This document shows, piece after piece, positions 1 to 7,983 of a DNA stretch of 64,000 nucleotides (position 1 is its first letter; the number at the start of each line of letters is the position of its first letter). The stretch comes from JABDMH01 sp965223165. GTDB taxonomy: Bacteria; Bacteroidota; Bacteroidia; Chitinophagales; Saprospiraceae. The notes beneath the pieces are model-generated. The model was not told where the DNA came from and made no database searches. It worked only from the letters and a program-made list of their open reading frames with translations. The stretch lies in assembly GCA_965223165.1 (NCBI GenBank), contig CBDCVQ010000020.1:1860001-1924000 (forward strand), in the 5' to 3' direction. The translations under genes and the position numbers were made by a program.

Positions 1-42
1 TGGGCTTTTATGTACATTGGTCCGTGACCAAACGCATCGGAG

Positions 43-453
43 ATGGTGCAACACATTGACATACCACTCAGGCCATTTACGCGGGGCTTTCATCTGATCA
101 CCGAGGAGGTGATCCGAGCCCTGCCGGAGCTGCCGCCGGAAGGCATCCTGCATCTGTTTATCAAGCATACGTCGGCTGGTCTTTGTCTCAATGAGAATGC
201 GGATCCGACCGTACTACTGGACTTTGAAAGTATTTTTAATCGCCTGGTGCCCGAGCATCTGCCCTTCCTCAAACACACCATTGAGGGCCCGGATGATATG
301 CCGGCCCATGTCAAGGCGGCGTTGGTGGGCAGTGCGATCAGCGTGCCCATACGCAGGGGACGTCCGGATCTCGGTACTTGGCAGGGGATCTATCTCTGCG
401 AATTTCGCAACCGGGGCGGATCTCGCCGCCTGGTGGCGAGTATCTACAGCTAG
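43..453 (+). CDS. YjbQ/UPF0047 family protein
   Basis: A 136-residue single-domain protein of the YjbQ (UPF0047) family, which has been linked to weak thiamine-phosphate synthase activity; the physiological role is not settled. Seen in the sequence: the family stretch HTSAGLCLNENADPTVLLDF near residues 42-61, a conserved DDMPAHVKAAL segment near 83-93, and a C-terminal LGTWQGIYLCEFRNRGG typical of the family. The length matches the usual 130-140 residues. An in-frame stop lies at 25-27, so the ATG at 43 is the only plausible ATG start. Only 42 bases precede it, so its upstream neighbour is unknown. The next gene is on the opposite strand. Confidence 0.9.
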   Translation: MVQHIDIPLRPFTRGFHLITEEVIRALPELPPEGILHLFIKHTSAGLCLNENADPTVLLDFESIFNRLVPEHLPFLKHTIEGPDDMPAHVKAALVGSAISVPIRRGRPDLGTWQGIYLCEFRNRGGSRRLVASIYS

Positions 454-523
454 TGGACTGCGAGATAGCTTAGGGGCTATGCGTTTCTGTCTCTTCGATT
501 TAGTACGAAAATGATATCGTCTG

Positions 524-814
524 CTAGTCCTCGTAGATCACCTCTACCTCGTCACTGGTGGGTCGTGACTGACAGGTAAGTATGTAGCCTTTAGCCACTT
601 CGTCCTCGTCCAGCCCGTAGTTGGCGTCCATGGAGACAGTGCCCTTGGCCAGCTTGGCCATGCACGTGGTACACACGCCGCTGGTACATGAAAAGGGGGG
701 ATCGTAGCCTTCGTCGAGCAATGTCTGAAGGATGGTGCGGTTCGTTATCTCCAGTTCGACCGTCTGCCCATCCAAACGGATGGTTGCCTTACAGCTTTTC
801 GATTCTGCACTCAT
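524..814 (-). CDS. 2Fe-2S plant-type ferredoxin
   Basis: A 96-residue ferredoxin expected to carry one [2Fe-2S] cluster as a soluble electron carrier. The ligand pattern CTSGVCTTC (three cysteines, C-x4-C-x2-C) with a fourth cysteine in ILTCQSRP about 30 residues later is that of plant-type ferredoxins and of the C-terminal domain of PaaE/HcnC-like reductases. A free-standing domain of this type could pair with the FAD-dependent reductase at 52874-53596, which resembles such a reductase without its ferredoxin domain. That pairing is inference only. It converges with yjbQ and is transcribed alone; no operon partner is visible. Confidence 0.9.
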   Translation of the reverse strand: MSAESKSCKATIRLDGQTVELEITNRTILQTLLDEGYDPPFSCTSGVCTTCMAKLAKGTVSMDANYGLDEDEVAKGYILTCQSRPTSDEVEVIYED

Positions 815-1133
815 AGTTCAAGTATGGTTGCTTTAGAGCGTGCCAAAGATAATATGGAAATCTGAACCCCATGGGTAATGCCTCGTGTCGGGCCAGGGGC
901 AATCGCATTCTCAGAGCTTCAAGGGTGACGGCGAGCTACGATGGCGTCTGGCGGGGACGCCAAAGGCGGCCTGACCTGGGCAGTGTGGCTAGTTGCGGTT
1001 GGAATAACTCCACAAGAGCAACCTGGCCGTGTCAGGCGTCCTCGCCTGACACATACTAGCAAGGTTATGCCATAATGCAATAGTCCTGCTTGTCGGGCAA
1101 ACTGTGCCTCACCATCCCGTGTACCACCACTCT
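815..1133. other. Intergenic region with one perfect hairpin
   Basis: No convincing gene. The only clear structure is a perfect 10-bp hairpin at 1029-1052 (arm GTGTCAGGCG, loop TCCT). It lies between the start of the ferredoxin and the 3' end of the outer-membrane protein gene. No T-run follows on either strand, so it is not a typical intrinsic terminator. Confidence 0.6.
1029..1052. repeat. Perfect 10-bp hairpin (GTCAGGCG-TCCT-CGCCTGAC)
   Basis: Two 10-nt arms pair perfectly around a TCCT loop. A related shorter hairpin, CAAGCG-GAGA-CGCTTG flanked by TGA/TCA-like bases, occurs at 63233-63248, and both are preceded by CAACCTG or CAACCTGG-like bases. This suggests a small dispersed palindrome family, but two diverged copies are weak evidence. 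Confidence 0.5.
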
Positions 1134-2288
1134 TCAAAAACTGAACTTTAATCGTAAGAACGCTGCCGTGACCGCACTGCCATACCTGCCTTGGGTGTCA
1201 CTATATGCCAACTGTCCCACCAGATTAAGATCCCAACTTTGGGCGATCGAAATCCCCAACGTAGGGTTGACAAACAGTGGATGTGATGACACTGGGCTGT
1301 AGATGAAAGTAAGCCCACTGGATATGAGGGGCGTGATGGGGTAGTTGCCACTGATGGCGATCGCATGCCTGAAGGGGTAAAGATTCTTGGCGGAGAGCTC
1401 AAAGCTGAACAGCTCTGCCAGGGAGCCGTCGGTGGTGCCATTGGAATTGTAAAGATAGCCGAGGCTCAGATAGAGGTTGCCGGCAAAAGATTGGTCGATG
1501 GCCAGGGTCAGGGCCAGACTTTTGTCCAAACCAGATTCCAGCGGCACGAACAGGGACCACTCTCCTTTAAAGCCGGCGTTCTTCAGATTTCCGGCCCAAC
1601 CTGCCCCGAGCACCACCTCGCGATGGGCGACTCCGGTCAGCACTTGAAGGTCGTAGTTGCGGGTGTTGAATTTGAGCAAGGTGGCTATCACCCGAGAACT
1701 CCACGATCGGGCGGCATTGGCGGCAAACTCAACGCTGGAGGCGACGCCAGTATAGTACTTGACACGTAGGGCGTCACTGCCAGGCCGCTCCTCGTAGTCG
1801 AAGTCGGTGAAGGCGAAGGCATTAAAGACATCGTTGGGATTCCAGAGGGTGCTGATGCCCCAGTTGATGCGTTGCCTGCCCAGGCGGCCCTCCAGGTTTC
1901 CTTGGGTGTATTCCAGGTACAGACGATCCATGGTGCTGTTGACTACCCAGTCCGGTTTGTCCACGAGGTGGACGGACATGTCCAGATAGTCATTATTGGC
2001 CGCTTCCACCTGACTGGCGTACGCCGGGGACAGCCTGACCAGATCACCGTAGAAGATTCGATTTCGTGCCTGAGCGACAAAGGTCACTTGGTCGGAGAGG
2101 AACCAGCTAAAGTTGAGGCGGTTGTGCACGAGGTTGTCGACAAAATAGCCATCGATGCCATCGATGTCAAAGACGGACTGGAGATGCTTGGCATAACCGT
2201 TGAGCGTCCAGTTCTTCTCTTCTTCCTGACCATAGCTGAGCCAGGGCAACAGTAGGCAGATGGCACCGATCCGAATGGCTAGACCCAT
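1134..2288 (-). CDS. Outer-membrane beta-barrel protein of the exporter operon
   Basis: A 384-residue secreted protein with an N-terminal signal peptide (hydrophobic residues 5-19, ending near LSYGQ). Alternating polar/aromatic strands run through the whole chain, and the C-terminus LKFSF ends in phenylalanine, as in outer-membrane barrels. Strand patterns such as EGRLGRQRINWG near the middle recall DUF1302/porin-like barrels, but I cannot assign a family firmly. Its start overlaps the end of the upstream LolD-type ATPase gene by about 10 nt, so it is the last gene of the TetR / LolA-like / permease / permease / ATPase operon. It is probably the outer-membrane end of that export route. Confidence 0.75.
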   Translation of the reverse strand: MGLAIRIGAICLLLPWLSYGQEEEKNWTLNGYAKHLQSVFDIDGIDGYFVDNLVHNRLNFSWFLSDQVTFVAQARNRIFYGDLVRLSPAYASQVEAANNDYLDMSVHLVDKPDWVVNSTMDRLYLEYTQGNLEGRLGRQRINWGISTLWNPNDVFNAFAFTDFDYEERPGSDALRVKYYTGVASSVEFAANAARSWSSRVIATLLKFNTRNYDLQVLTGVAHREVVLGAGWAGNLKNAGFKGEWSLFVPLESGLDKSLALTLAIDQSFAGNLYLSLGYLYNSNGTTDGSLAELFSFELSAKNLYPFRHAIAISGNYPITPLISSGLTFIYSPVSSHPLFVNPTLGISIAQSWDLNLVGQLAYSDTQGRYGSAVTAAFLRLKFSF

Positions 2289-2971
2289 ATGTCTGACAGC
2301 ACTTGGCCGTCCTCGATCGTGATCACTCGACGCGCCCGATCAATGACCCGCTGATCATGGGTCGAAAAGACAAAGGTCATGCCTTCTTCGCGGTTGAGTC
2401 GAGACATAATGTCTAGTAGATTGGCTGTCGATTTGGAGTCCAGATTGGCGGTGGGCTCGTCTGCCAGAATAAAGGAGGGCTTGGGAGCCAGGGCGCGAGC
2501 TACAGCCACCCGCTGCTGTTGGCCGCCGGAGAGTTCGGAGGGTCGGTTGTGCATGCGATCACCTAGGCCGACGGACTCCATTAGTTCTTTGGTGCGGGCA
2601 TCTCGTTCTTTGCGAGAGCGGTTTTGCAGGAGCATGACAAATTCCACATTCTCCTTGGCGGTCAGTACCGGGATCAGATTATAAGATTGAAAGACGAAGC
2701 CGATATTCTCTTTTCGAAAGTCGATCAGCTTGCTTCCCGACATCTTGGTGATATCGATCCCGTTGACCATGATGGTGCCTTCCGTAGGCTTGTCAAGCCC
2801 CCCAATGATGTTGAGCAAGGTAGTCTTGCCCGACCCCGAGGGTCCCACGATGGCCGTGAACTCGCCCTTTTTTATCTCGAGCGTCACACCACGCAGGGCC
2901 TTGACCGGTACCTTTGTCTCTTGGTAGGTCTTGTGCACCTCATTTACCTTGACAATAATCTCGTTTTCCAT
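2279..2971 (-). CDS. ABC transporter ATP-binding protein, LolD/MacB type
   Basis: A 230-residue nucleotide-binding subunit of the LolD/MacB/FtsE class. Seen: Walker A GPSGSGKTT near residue 43, Q-loop region VFQSYNLIPVLTA, signature LSGGQQQRVAVARAL, Walker B ILADEPTANLD, and the switch histidine in FVFSTHDQR. It should energise the two FtsX-type permeases encoded just upstream (9-nt gap to the nearer one). Such complexes move substrates or mechanical force out of the inner membrane rather than importing solutes. The gene overlaps the start of the downstream barrel gene, which argues for translational coupling. Confidence 0.93.
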   Translation of the reverse strand: MENEIIVKVNEVHKTYQETKVPVKALRGVTLEIKKGEFTAIVGPSGSGKTTLLNIIGGLDKPTEGTIMVNGIDITKMSGSKLIDFRKENIGFVFQSYNLIPVLTAKENVEFVMLLQNRSRKERDARTKELMESVGLGDRMHNRPSELSGGQQQRVAVARALAPKPSFILADEPTANLDSKSTANLLDIMSRLNREEGMTFVFSTHDQRVIDRARRVITIEDGQVLSDIWV

Positions 2972-2980
2972 AGTGGCAGA

Positions 2981-4198
2981 TTAGAGTTTTCGTAATGCTT
3001 GTACCGGCCGCAGATTGACGGCCTTGATGGCGGGATAGATGGATGCGAGCAGTGCCGTGATCACCACTGCGCCAGTGATGGTCAAGAAAGTCTCGGATGA
3101 GACCATGGGCCGGACCACATCGGGCATCCCAAATTCCTCCAGCGCCGTGCTCCAGTTGGACAGGTCGATGCCTACACGCTGGAGGTATTTGATGGTCATA
3201 TATCCCAAGAGCATGCCGATCGGCGCTCCCAGGATGGAGATGAAGATCGTCTCCAGGACGACCATGAGAAAGACACGCATTTTGTTCATCCCCACGGCCA
3301 TCAGCATGCCCAGTTCCTTTATGCGCTCAAGTACAGCCATCAGCATCGTGTTGATGATACCAAAGATCAACGCCAGCATGAAGATGGTGGTCATGATAAG
3401 CATGTTGAGTTTGATCTGCGAGTTAAAGAGCTCCAGGTCGGGCGATATTTCCTTATAGGTCTCCACCAGCATGTGGGGAAACTCCGCGGCAAGTCCGGCA
3501 CGGAGCGTATCCACTTGATCAAAATCGTTGACCAGGACCGCCAGTTCATGGGCTGATCCATCTGGCATCTCGGTCAAGCGCTGTAGGTCTCCGATGTTGG
3601 TAAACACATATAGTTCGTCCAGGGCCTTGTTGTAGGTCTTGTAGATGCCGACGATGCGAAAGGCGGCCGTGGTGATGTCTCCATGCACGTTTTGAAAGGT
3701 CATGACCACCTTGGATCGAAGTTTTACCTTGAGCTTGGCCGCCGTGCGTTGGCTGATGAGTAGTTGATTTCGCTTGGCCGGATCGAGGGGTGCACCATCG
3801 AGGATCTTGTCGTTGATGCGTGTCACCAGCTCTTCACTCTGTACGTCGATGCCCTTTGCCATCACGCCTTGCACCGTGGTGGAGGAAGAGAGCATGCCAT
3901 TGAGGATGACCCTTGCGGTGACCGCTTTGATCTCGTCACGTTGGACGAGGGAGGTCTTCACCTCCTCCGCGTCGGGTAGGTAGAGGCGAGGTTCGAAGTC
4001 TTCTTTGAAATTGGGATGGTGAAACTGGATATGCGAGGTCTGGTTATTGATGGCGTTGGTGATGTAGTTGTTGACCTGGCCGCGCAAGAATCCCAGCAAG
4101 AAGACCAACGCCCAAATACCAATGACGATCGAACCAATCACCACGAGGCTCCGCGTGCGGCTCCTCCAAATATTTCGCCAGGCTAGTACTGCAATCAT
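2981..4198 (-). CDS. ABC transporter permease, FtsX/LolCE type (second)
   Basis: A 405-residue permease with the MacB/LolC architecture. One N-terminal transmembrane helix (about residues 18-40) is followed by a large periplasmic domain and three C-terminal helices (about 268-295, 312-335, 370-395). The chain ends with the family motif LRPVQALRKL. FtsX signatures are the N-terminal AWRNIWRSRTRSL and ELGMLMAVGMNKMRVF after the second helix. The gene lies 12 nt downstream of a similar permease and 9 nt upstream of the ATPase, so the two permeases probably form a heterodimer like LolC-LolE. Confidence 0.9.
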   Translation of the reverse strand: MIAVLAWRNIWRSRTRSLVVIGSIVIGIWALVFLLGFLRGQVNNYITNAINNQTSHIQFHHPNFKEDFEPRLYLPDAEEVKTSLVQRDEIKAVTARVILNGMLSSSTTVQGVMAKGIDVQSEELVTRINDKILDGAPLDPAKRNQLLISQRTAAKLKVKLRSKVVMTFQNVHGDITTAAFRIVGIYKTYNKALDELYVFTNIGDLQRLTEMPDGSAHELAVLVNDFDQVDTLRAGLAAEFPHMLVETYKEISPDLELFNSQIKLNMLIMTTIFMLALIFGIINTMLMAVLERIKELGMLMAVGMNKMRVFLMVVLETIFISILGAPIGMLLGYMTIKYLQRVGIDLSNWSTALEEFGMPDVVRPMVSSETFLTITGAVVITALLASIYPAIKAVNLRPVQALRKL

Positions 4199-4210
4199 CG
4201 TCAGTCAGGA

Positions 4211-5431
4211 TTAAGATCTCATTGCCTCCACGGGCTTTAAGCGTCGGAGTACAAACATGGGATAGATGGACAGTAGGGTGATCATGATAAAAATGATGAT
4301 GCCCTGCTTCACAAAAATGGCGGGGTTGGTCGAGGCGGGCAGCAGGGCCTCCACGCCAAATTTTTCATAGGCTTCGGCCATCTGACCGCCTAGCTCGATG
4401 GGATGCAAGTAGAAGTAATACACTAGGGGAATGACCACCACGATACCTGCTAGACATCCAATGATGCCCAAGAACACCGTCTCGATCCACAACATCAGAT
4501 TGAGCTGTGAGGTCTTCATGCCGATGGCCTTGAGCACGCCAAATTCATATTGGCGCTCCTTGATCATCATCAGCAGCGTGCCAAATATGCCGAAGCCAAT
4601 GATGAAGTAGAGGATGAGCATGATGATCTGTCCGCTGGCAATGTCCATCTCCTTGGCCTGGATCAGGTCTGGCATCAGCTCGCCATAGTCCATGACTTCG
4701 TAGTCGCTAGCCGGCAGGGCCTTTCTCAATTGCCCGACGACTTTAGCCAGGTCGTCCGGATCGGCAGGATCGACGACAAGGTGGGTGACCAGCTCCTCGG
4801 TGCCGTAAAACCATTTGGCTTTATCTAACCCGATGTACAGCATCTGCTTATTGAGCTCAGGGGAGCCGAAGTGTACCAGACCACGGATGGGAAACTTGCC
4901 CGCTGCATTGATGCCGTGGTATCCCTGGCTGATCAGGACCAATGTGTCACCAATGTCGACCTTGAGGTATTCAGCTAAGCCCTCTGCTAGGATCGAGCCC
5001 TCATCGCCCGGAGCAAAGTAGGTACCCTGCGTGATCCGGCTGTCCATACCGGTCAGTTCTTTTTCTTGCAGGGGGTCGATACCGATGACGAGTGCCCCCT
5101 TGGTCAGGGTACCGTGCGAGGCCAGAGCAAAGCTCTCAATGCGTGGCACCAGTTGCTTGATGCCAGGCACATCTTGGGCTGCTTCGAAGGGTAAGGTGGG
5201 ATCAAAGGCGTTGTCGATCGTCTTCTCGTCCCAGTATCCCTGTTTGTGGATCTGGGCATAGCCATAGTGATAGTGTACGACGCTGTCGACCATGTGATCC
5301 CAGGTGCCCTCCTGAATCGACGAGATCGCAATGGCGAAGAAGACGGCAAAGAGGATGGAGGCGGCCGTGATCAGTGTGCGGCGCTTATTTCTCCAAATGT
5401 TTCGGCTGGCTAATTTGAGGATTTGCCTCAT
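4211..5431 (-). CDS. ABC transporter permease, FtsX/LolCE type (first)
   Basis: A 406-residue paralogue of the adjacent permease, with the same plan: N-terminal helix after SRNIWRNKRRTLITAA, periplasmic domain of about 230 residues, three C-terminal helices, and a closing RLKPVEAMRS. The cytoplasmic coupling stretch YEFGVLKAIGMKTSQ matches FtsX-family permeases. Gaps of 12 nt on each side join it to the LolA-like gene upstream and to the second permease downstream. Paired permeases plus a LolD-type ATPase suggest lipoprotein- or lipid-type export. The substrate cannot be read from sequence. Confidence 0.9.
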   Translation of the reverse strand: MRQILKLASRNIWRNKRRTLITAASILFAVFFAIAISSIQEGTWDHMVDSVVHYHYGYAQIHKQGYWDEKTIDNAFDPTLPFEAAQDVPGIKQLVPRIESFALASHGTLTKGALVIGIDPLQEKELTGMDSRITQGTYFAPGDEGSILAEGLAEYLKVDIGDTLVLISQGYHGINAAGKFPIRGLVHFGSPELNKQMLYIGLDKAKWFYGTEELVTHLVVDPADPDDLAKVVGQLRKALPASDYEVMDYGELMPDLIQAKEMDIASGQIIMLILYFIIGFGIFGTLLMMIKERQYEFGVLKAIGMKTSQLNLMLWIETVFLGIIGCLAGIVVVIPLVYYFYLHPIELGGQMAEAYEKFGVEALLPASTNPAIFVKQGIIIFIMITLLSIYPMFVLRRLKPVEAMRS

Positions 5432-5443
5432 GGCTTGGTACGT

Positions 5444-6196
5444 CTATCGGACGCGTTTCATGTTTTGAATGGAGAAAAAGGATTCCTTGATCGGCTCGTC
5501 GAAAACGAGATCCTGCTGCTCGATGACGGTCATATGTCCTTCTTTGTCGGCCGGGATTATCTCCAACCGGCTGGGGAGTAGGCGACCCCCCATCATCTTG
5601 ACCTCTTTGCCGAGCATAGTATTGACCAGGTAGTCGTCTTCGTCATAAAACTCCGTCTTCAGCTGTAGGTAGTCGTCCTTGCTGATCCAGGAGATGACTC
5701 TGCCCCAGACCACCGGTGCCTCCGGCTTGGGGGTGAGTTCAATCTTGTGGCATTCCAGATCTTCCACGATGTCCGAGCCCAGTAGGGCATGCGTATAGTC
5801 GATCACCACCGAAGACTCCCGCACCAGGTCATCGTTGGTAAAATCGGATCCCATCCATGACTGCATCATCATGGAGGGAGGTAGTTTGATCGATCGATCG
5901 ATCGACGGCTGCCAGTTCCAGATCTCTTTTTCGCGCTTCAGAAAGGCGGCCCCCTTGTCACGGGCAGGAGCCGTGATCAGCATAAGGCTGTAGTCCTGTC
6001 CTTTGGCCCACGACTTGATGGAGATCTCTCGCGTCCAACTGGGGCGGACAATCGTCATCTTCATCTCGCCCCGACTGGAGGTGATACCCCGAGCGCGCTG
6101 GTCGGCAATCTTAATGATCTCTGTAGCACTCTGACCATAGGCTATCCCTGCCAGAAGCAAAAACTGAAGAATGACAACAAATTTTCTATGAAACAT
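5444..6196 (-). CDS. LolA-like periplasmic carrier (outer-membrane lipoprotein-sorting protein)
   Basis: A 250-residue exported protein with a signal peptide (residues 1-21, ending AYGQ) and a LolA-superfamily fold signature: RGEMKMTIVRP, then SLMLITAPARDKGAAFL, then a WNWQPSIDRSIKLPP segment. Proteins annotated as outer membrane lipoprotein-sorting protein carry this pattern. In an operon with FtsX-type permeases, a LolD-like ATPase and a barrel it would act as the periplasmic shuttle. It lies 42 nt after tetR and 12 nt before the first permease. It is probably not the housekeeping LolA, because the operon has its own TetR regulator. Confidence 0.8.
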   Translation of the reverse strand: MFHRKFVVILQFLLLAGIAYGQSATEIIKIADQRARGITSSRGEMKMTIVRPSWTREISIKSWAKGQDYSLMLITAPARDKGAAFLKREKEIWNWQPSIDRSIKLPPSMMMQSWMGSDFTNDDLVRESSVVIDYTHALLGSDIVEDLECHKIELTPKPEAPVVWGRVISWISKDDYLQLKTEFYDEDDYLVNTMLGKEVKMMGGRLLPSRLEIIPADKEGHMTVIEQQDLVFDEPIKESFFSIQNMKRVR

Positions 6197-6238
6197 GAAA
6201 TTTATTTTTAGCCATGCCTAAATTTACAACAAATCAAG

Positions 6239-6838
6239 TTAGGGATCAGTGGTCCGGGCAATAGATCTGATCTTTTGTTTTAAGAAATCAGCCATTTCCA
6301 TGACCGGATACTGTTCTCCTAGATGTATGAAATGCAGCAGGACACCATCCAGGGCTGCGGCAAAAAACATGGCCTCCTGCACAGGGTCCTCGGCGCCTAC
6401 TTCCGTGAGCAACGTAATAAACTGATCTAGATTCTTCACTTGCTGACCTTTGACCAGTGACTCGTACCGCTGCATGATGTCCTCCTTCATGGACAGGGCC
6501 ATGATCAACTTCCAGTACTCGGGATTTTGGGTGACGTTGGCAAACACGTCATCTATGATGCCTTCGAGCCGCAACAGTGGCGATTGATCTTCCACATGTG
6601 CATCCATAATCTCTGTACCGGTGTCCATCGCATGGACGATGATATGCTTCAAGAGATCGTCCTTACCTTCGAAGTAGTTGTATAGCAGGCCCTTGGACAC
6701 CTTAGCCTTTTGGGCGATGGCGCTGATGGACGTATTGTGAAAGCCCTGCCGGGCAAAGAGCTCCAAGGCAGCTTGTAGTATCTGCTCTGCGCTTTTGCGA
6801 CGGATTTCTGCGACCTGTTCTTTCGTCTTTGGAGACAT
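6239..6838 (-). CDS. TetR/AcrR family transcriptional regulator of the exporter operon
   Basis: A 199-residue TetR-family repressor. The N-terminal helix-turn-helix is plain: AALELFARQGFHNTSISAIA, then KAKVSKGLLYNYFEGKDDLL (residues about 22-61). The remainder is the helical ligand-binding and dimerisation domain. It is the first gene of the leftward export operon, and a near-perfect 18-bp palindrome overlaps its promoter just upstream. It therefore very likely represses itself and the exporter until a ligand binds. The ATG at 6838 fits the predicted transcription start about 30 nt upstream. Confidence 0.93.
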   Translation of the reverse strand: MSPKTKEQVAEIRRKSAEQILQAALELFARQGFHNTSISAIAQKAKVSKGLLYNYFEGKDDLLKHIIVHAMDTGTEIMDAHVEDQSPLLRLEGIIDDVFANVTQNPEYWKLIMALSMKEDIMQRYESLVKGQQVKNLDQFITLLTEVGAEDPVQEAMFFAAALDGVLLHFIHLGEQYPVMEMADFLKQKIRSIARTTDP

Positions 6839-6861
6839 GCTAATCTTCTAACAAGAGTCGT

Positions 6862-6909
6862 TGACCGAACGTTCAGTCAAAAATAGGTTATCGGTGAACG
6901 TAGCGCAAG
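6862..6909 (-). promoter_or_regulatory. TetR-controlled promoter of the exporter operon
   Basis: Read on the minus strand, a Bacteroidota -7 box TATTTTTG (6878-6885) lies 20 nt from a -33 box CTTG (6906-6909). An operator TGACCGAACGTTCAGTCA (6862-6879) overlaps the downstream edge of the -7 box. The operator halves are inverted repeats with one mismatch. The arrangement fits repression of tetR and the genes behind it. The same block recurs at 9539-9586. Confidence 0.75.
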
Positions 6910-7029
6910 ATATCTTCTACGAAAAAAGGGAAATAGTTGACAGAGGGAGACGACTACCCACAGGGAATGCCCAGGCCAGGTTTGGCTGTACCTCTAACAT
7001 CATTGCCTTGATGATTCTCCTCGCTTACA

Positions 7030-7599
7030 TCAATCTTTTAATCCTCTTATAAACTGCCTAACAGTTTGATTGAAACCAAGGGTATAGATAAAGTACGGAT
7101 ACGCAGTCAAAATCATGAAGATGAAAAGAAGATCGGCTAGATCGTGATCTCCTCTGATCAGCTGCATATACATGTACAGATATACCAGCAAATAGCCCAG
7201 CACCAATATTTTGGCGATGAGATTGCCATAGCCAGTCAACAAGTATAGAACGATGGAAAGCAAGGGAATATAAATGAAGTAGATACTCCAATTGGGATAA
7301 TCGTAGTTCATACCCGAAAGCGTCCGTCCGCCAAACGAACTGTAATGATACAAGCCCGTGAGAAATTGCACAGCAAGGAATATCGCAAGGCTTAGCATAA
7401 ACGCATTGGAGCCTTTACGATACTGTTCATTTGCCTGATTTGTTTCCTCTATTTTCTGAGCTTTCTCCGGATCTGCCAAATAGTCCGGGCAGGTCTCAAC
7501 ATAGTCCGGCGGTGCCTTGGTGAGTCCGCAGATGATGCCTCCTTGCTGCCAGTCAATTTCTTTGTTCAGGCAGGATCTACATAGTTTGTATTTGGTCAT
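7030..7599 (-). CDS. Membrane protein with N-terminal four-cysteine zinc-ribbon-like segment
   Basis: A 189-residue protein I do not recognise by name. The first 40 residues hold four cysteines (CRSC, then IICGLT, then ETCPDY), which looks like a small metal-binding ribbon. After a charged linker (PEKAQKIEETNQANEQYRKG) come about four hydrophobic helices, roughly residues 67-85, 105-122, 127-147 and 155-175. A soluble ribbon followed by a helical membrane domain is common among uncharacterised Bacteroidota proteins. It is transcribed alone, away from the repeat region that follows. Confidence 0.65.
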   Translation of the reverse strand: MTKYKLCRSCLNKEIDWQQGGIICGLTKAPPDYVETCPDYLADPEKAQKIEETNQANEQYRKGSNAFMLSLAIFLAVQFLTGLYHYSSFGGRTLSGMNYDYPNWSIYFIYIPLLSIVLYLLTGYGNLIAKILVLGYLLVYLYMYMQLIRGDHDLADLLFIFMILTAYPYFIYTLGFNQTVRQFIRGLKD

Positions 7600-7968
7600 G
7601 ATCTAGATGGTTGAGTTCTAAAAGAACAATGAGGTGTCCCATATCTAGCCGCGATACTCCGTGCTATCTCGGATAGCAGCAGCAAACGCAGAACACTAGA
7701 ATCAAAGGACAAATTAATTGGGGAAGGGAGGGGGCATTCCCTCATCGGCTAATATACGACATGGCCAAAAGAAATGAGAACTGAACGTTCCCTGATCAGA
7801 GCCCGATTGGCCCCCTACGACAGCCCTGCCCGAAGCGCAGGACGCATCCATTGTCCTCGATCTCAGAATCCCGGTTGCCACATAGTCAGTATCTTCTGTA
7901 GCCCGCAGGATTGATACGACCTTGGCCAGGAGGTCCCCATAGAGCTTAGGCCACCCGGCCTACTGAAA
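7600..7968. other. Intergenic region, possible partial TetR site
   Basis: No gene supported. It contains CTGAACGTTC at 7781-7790, identical to the centre of the TetR operator at 6862-6879 but without the outer arms. The right end runs into CACCACA-rich sequence that begins the hairpin array. Confidence 0.5.
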
Positions 7969-7983
7969 AGGGCTGCAGTTGGG

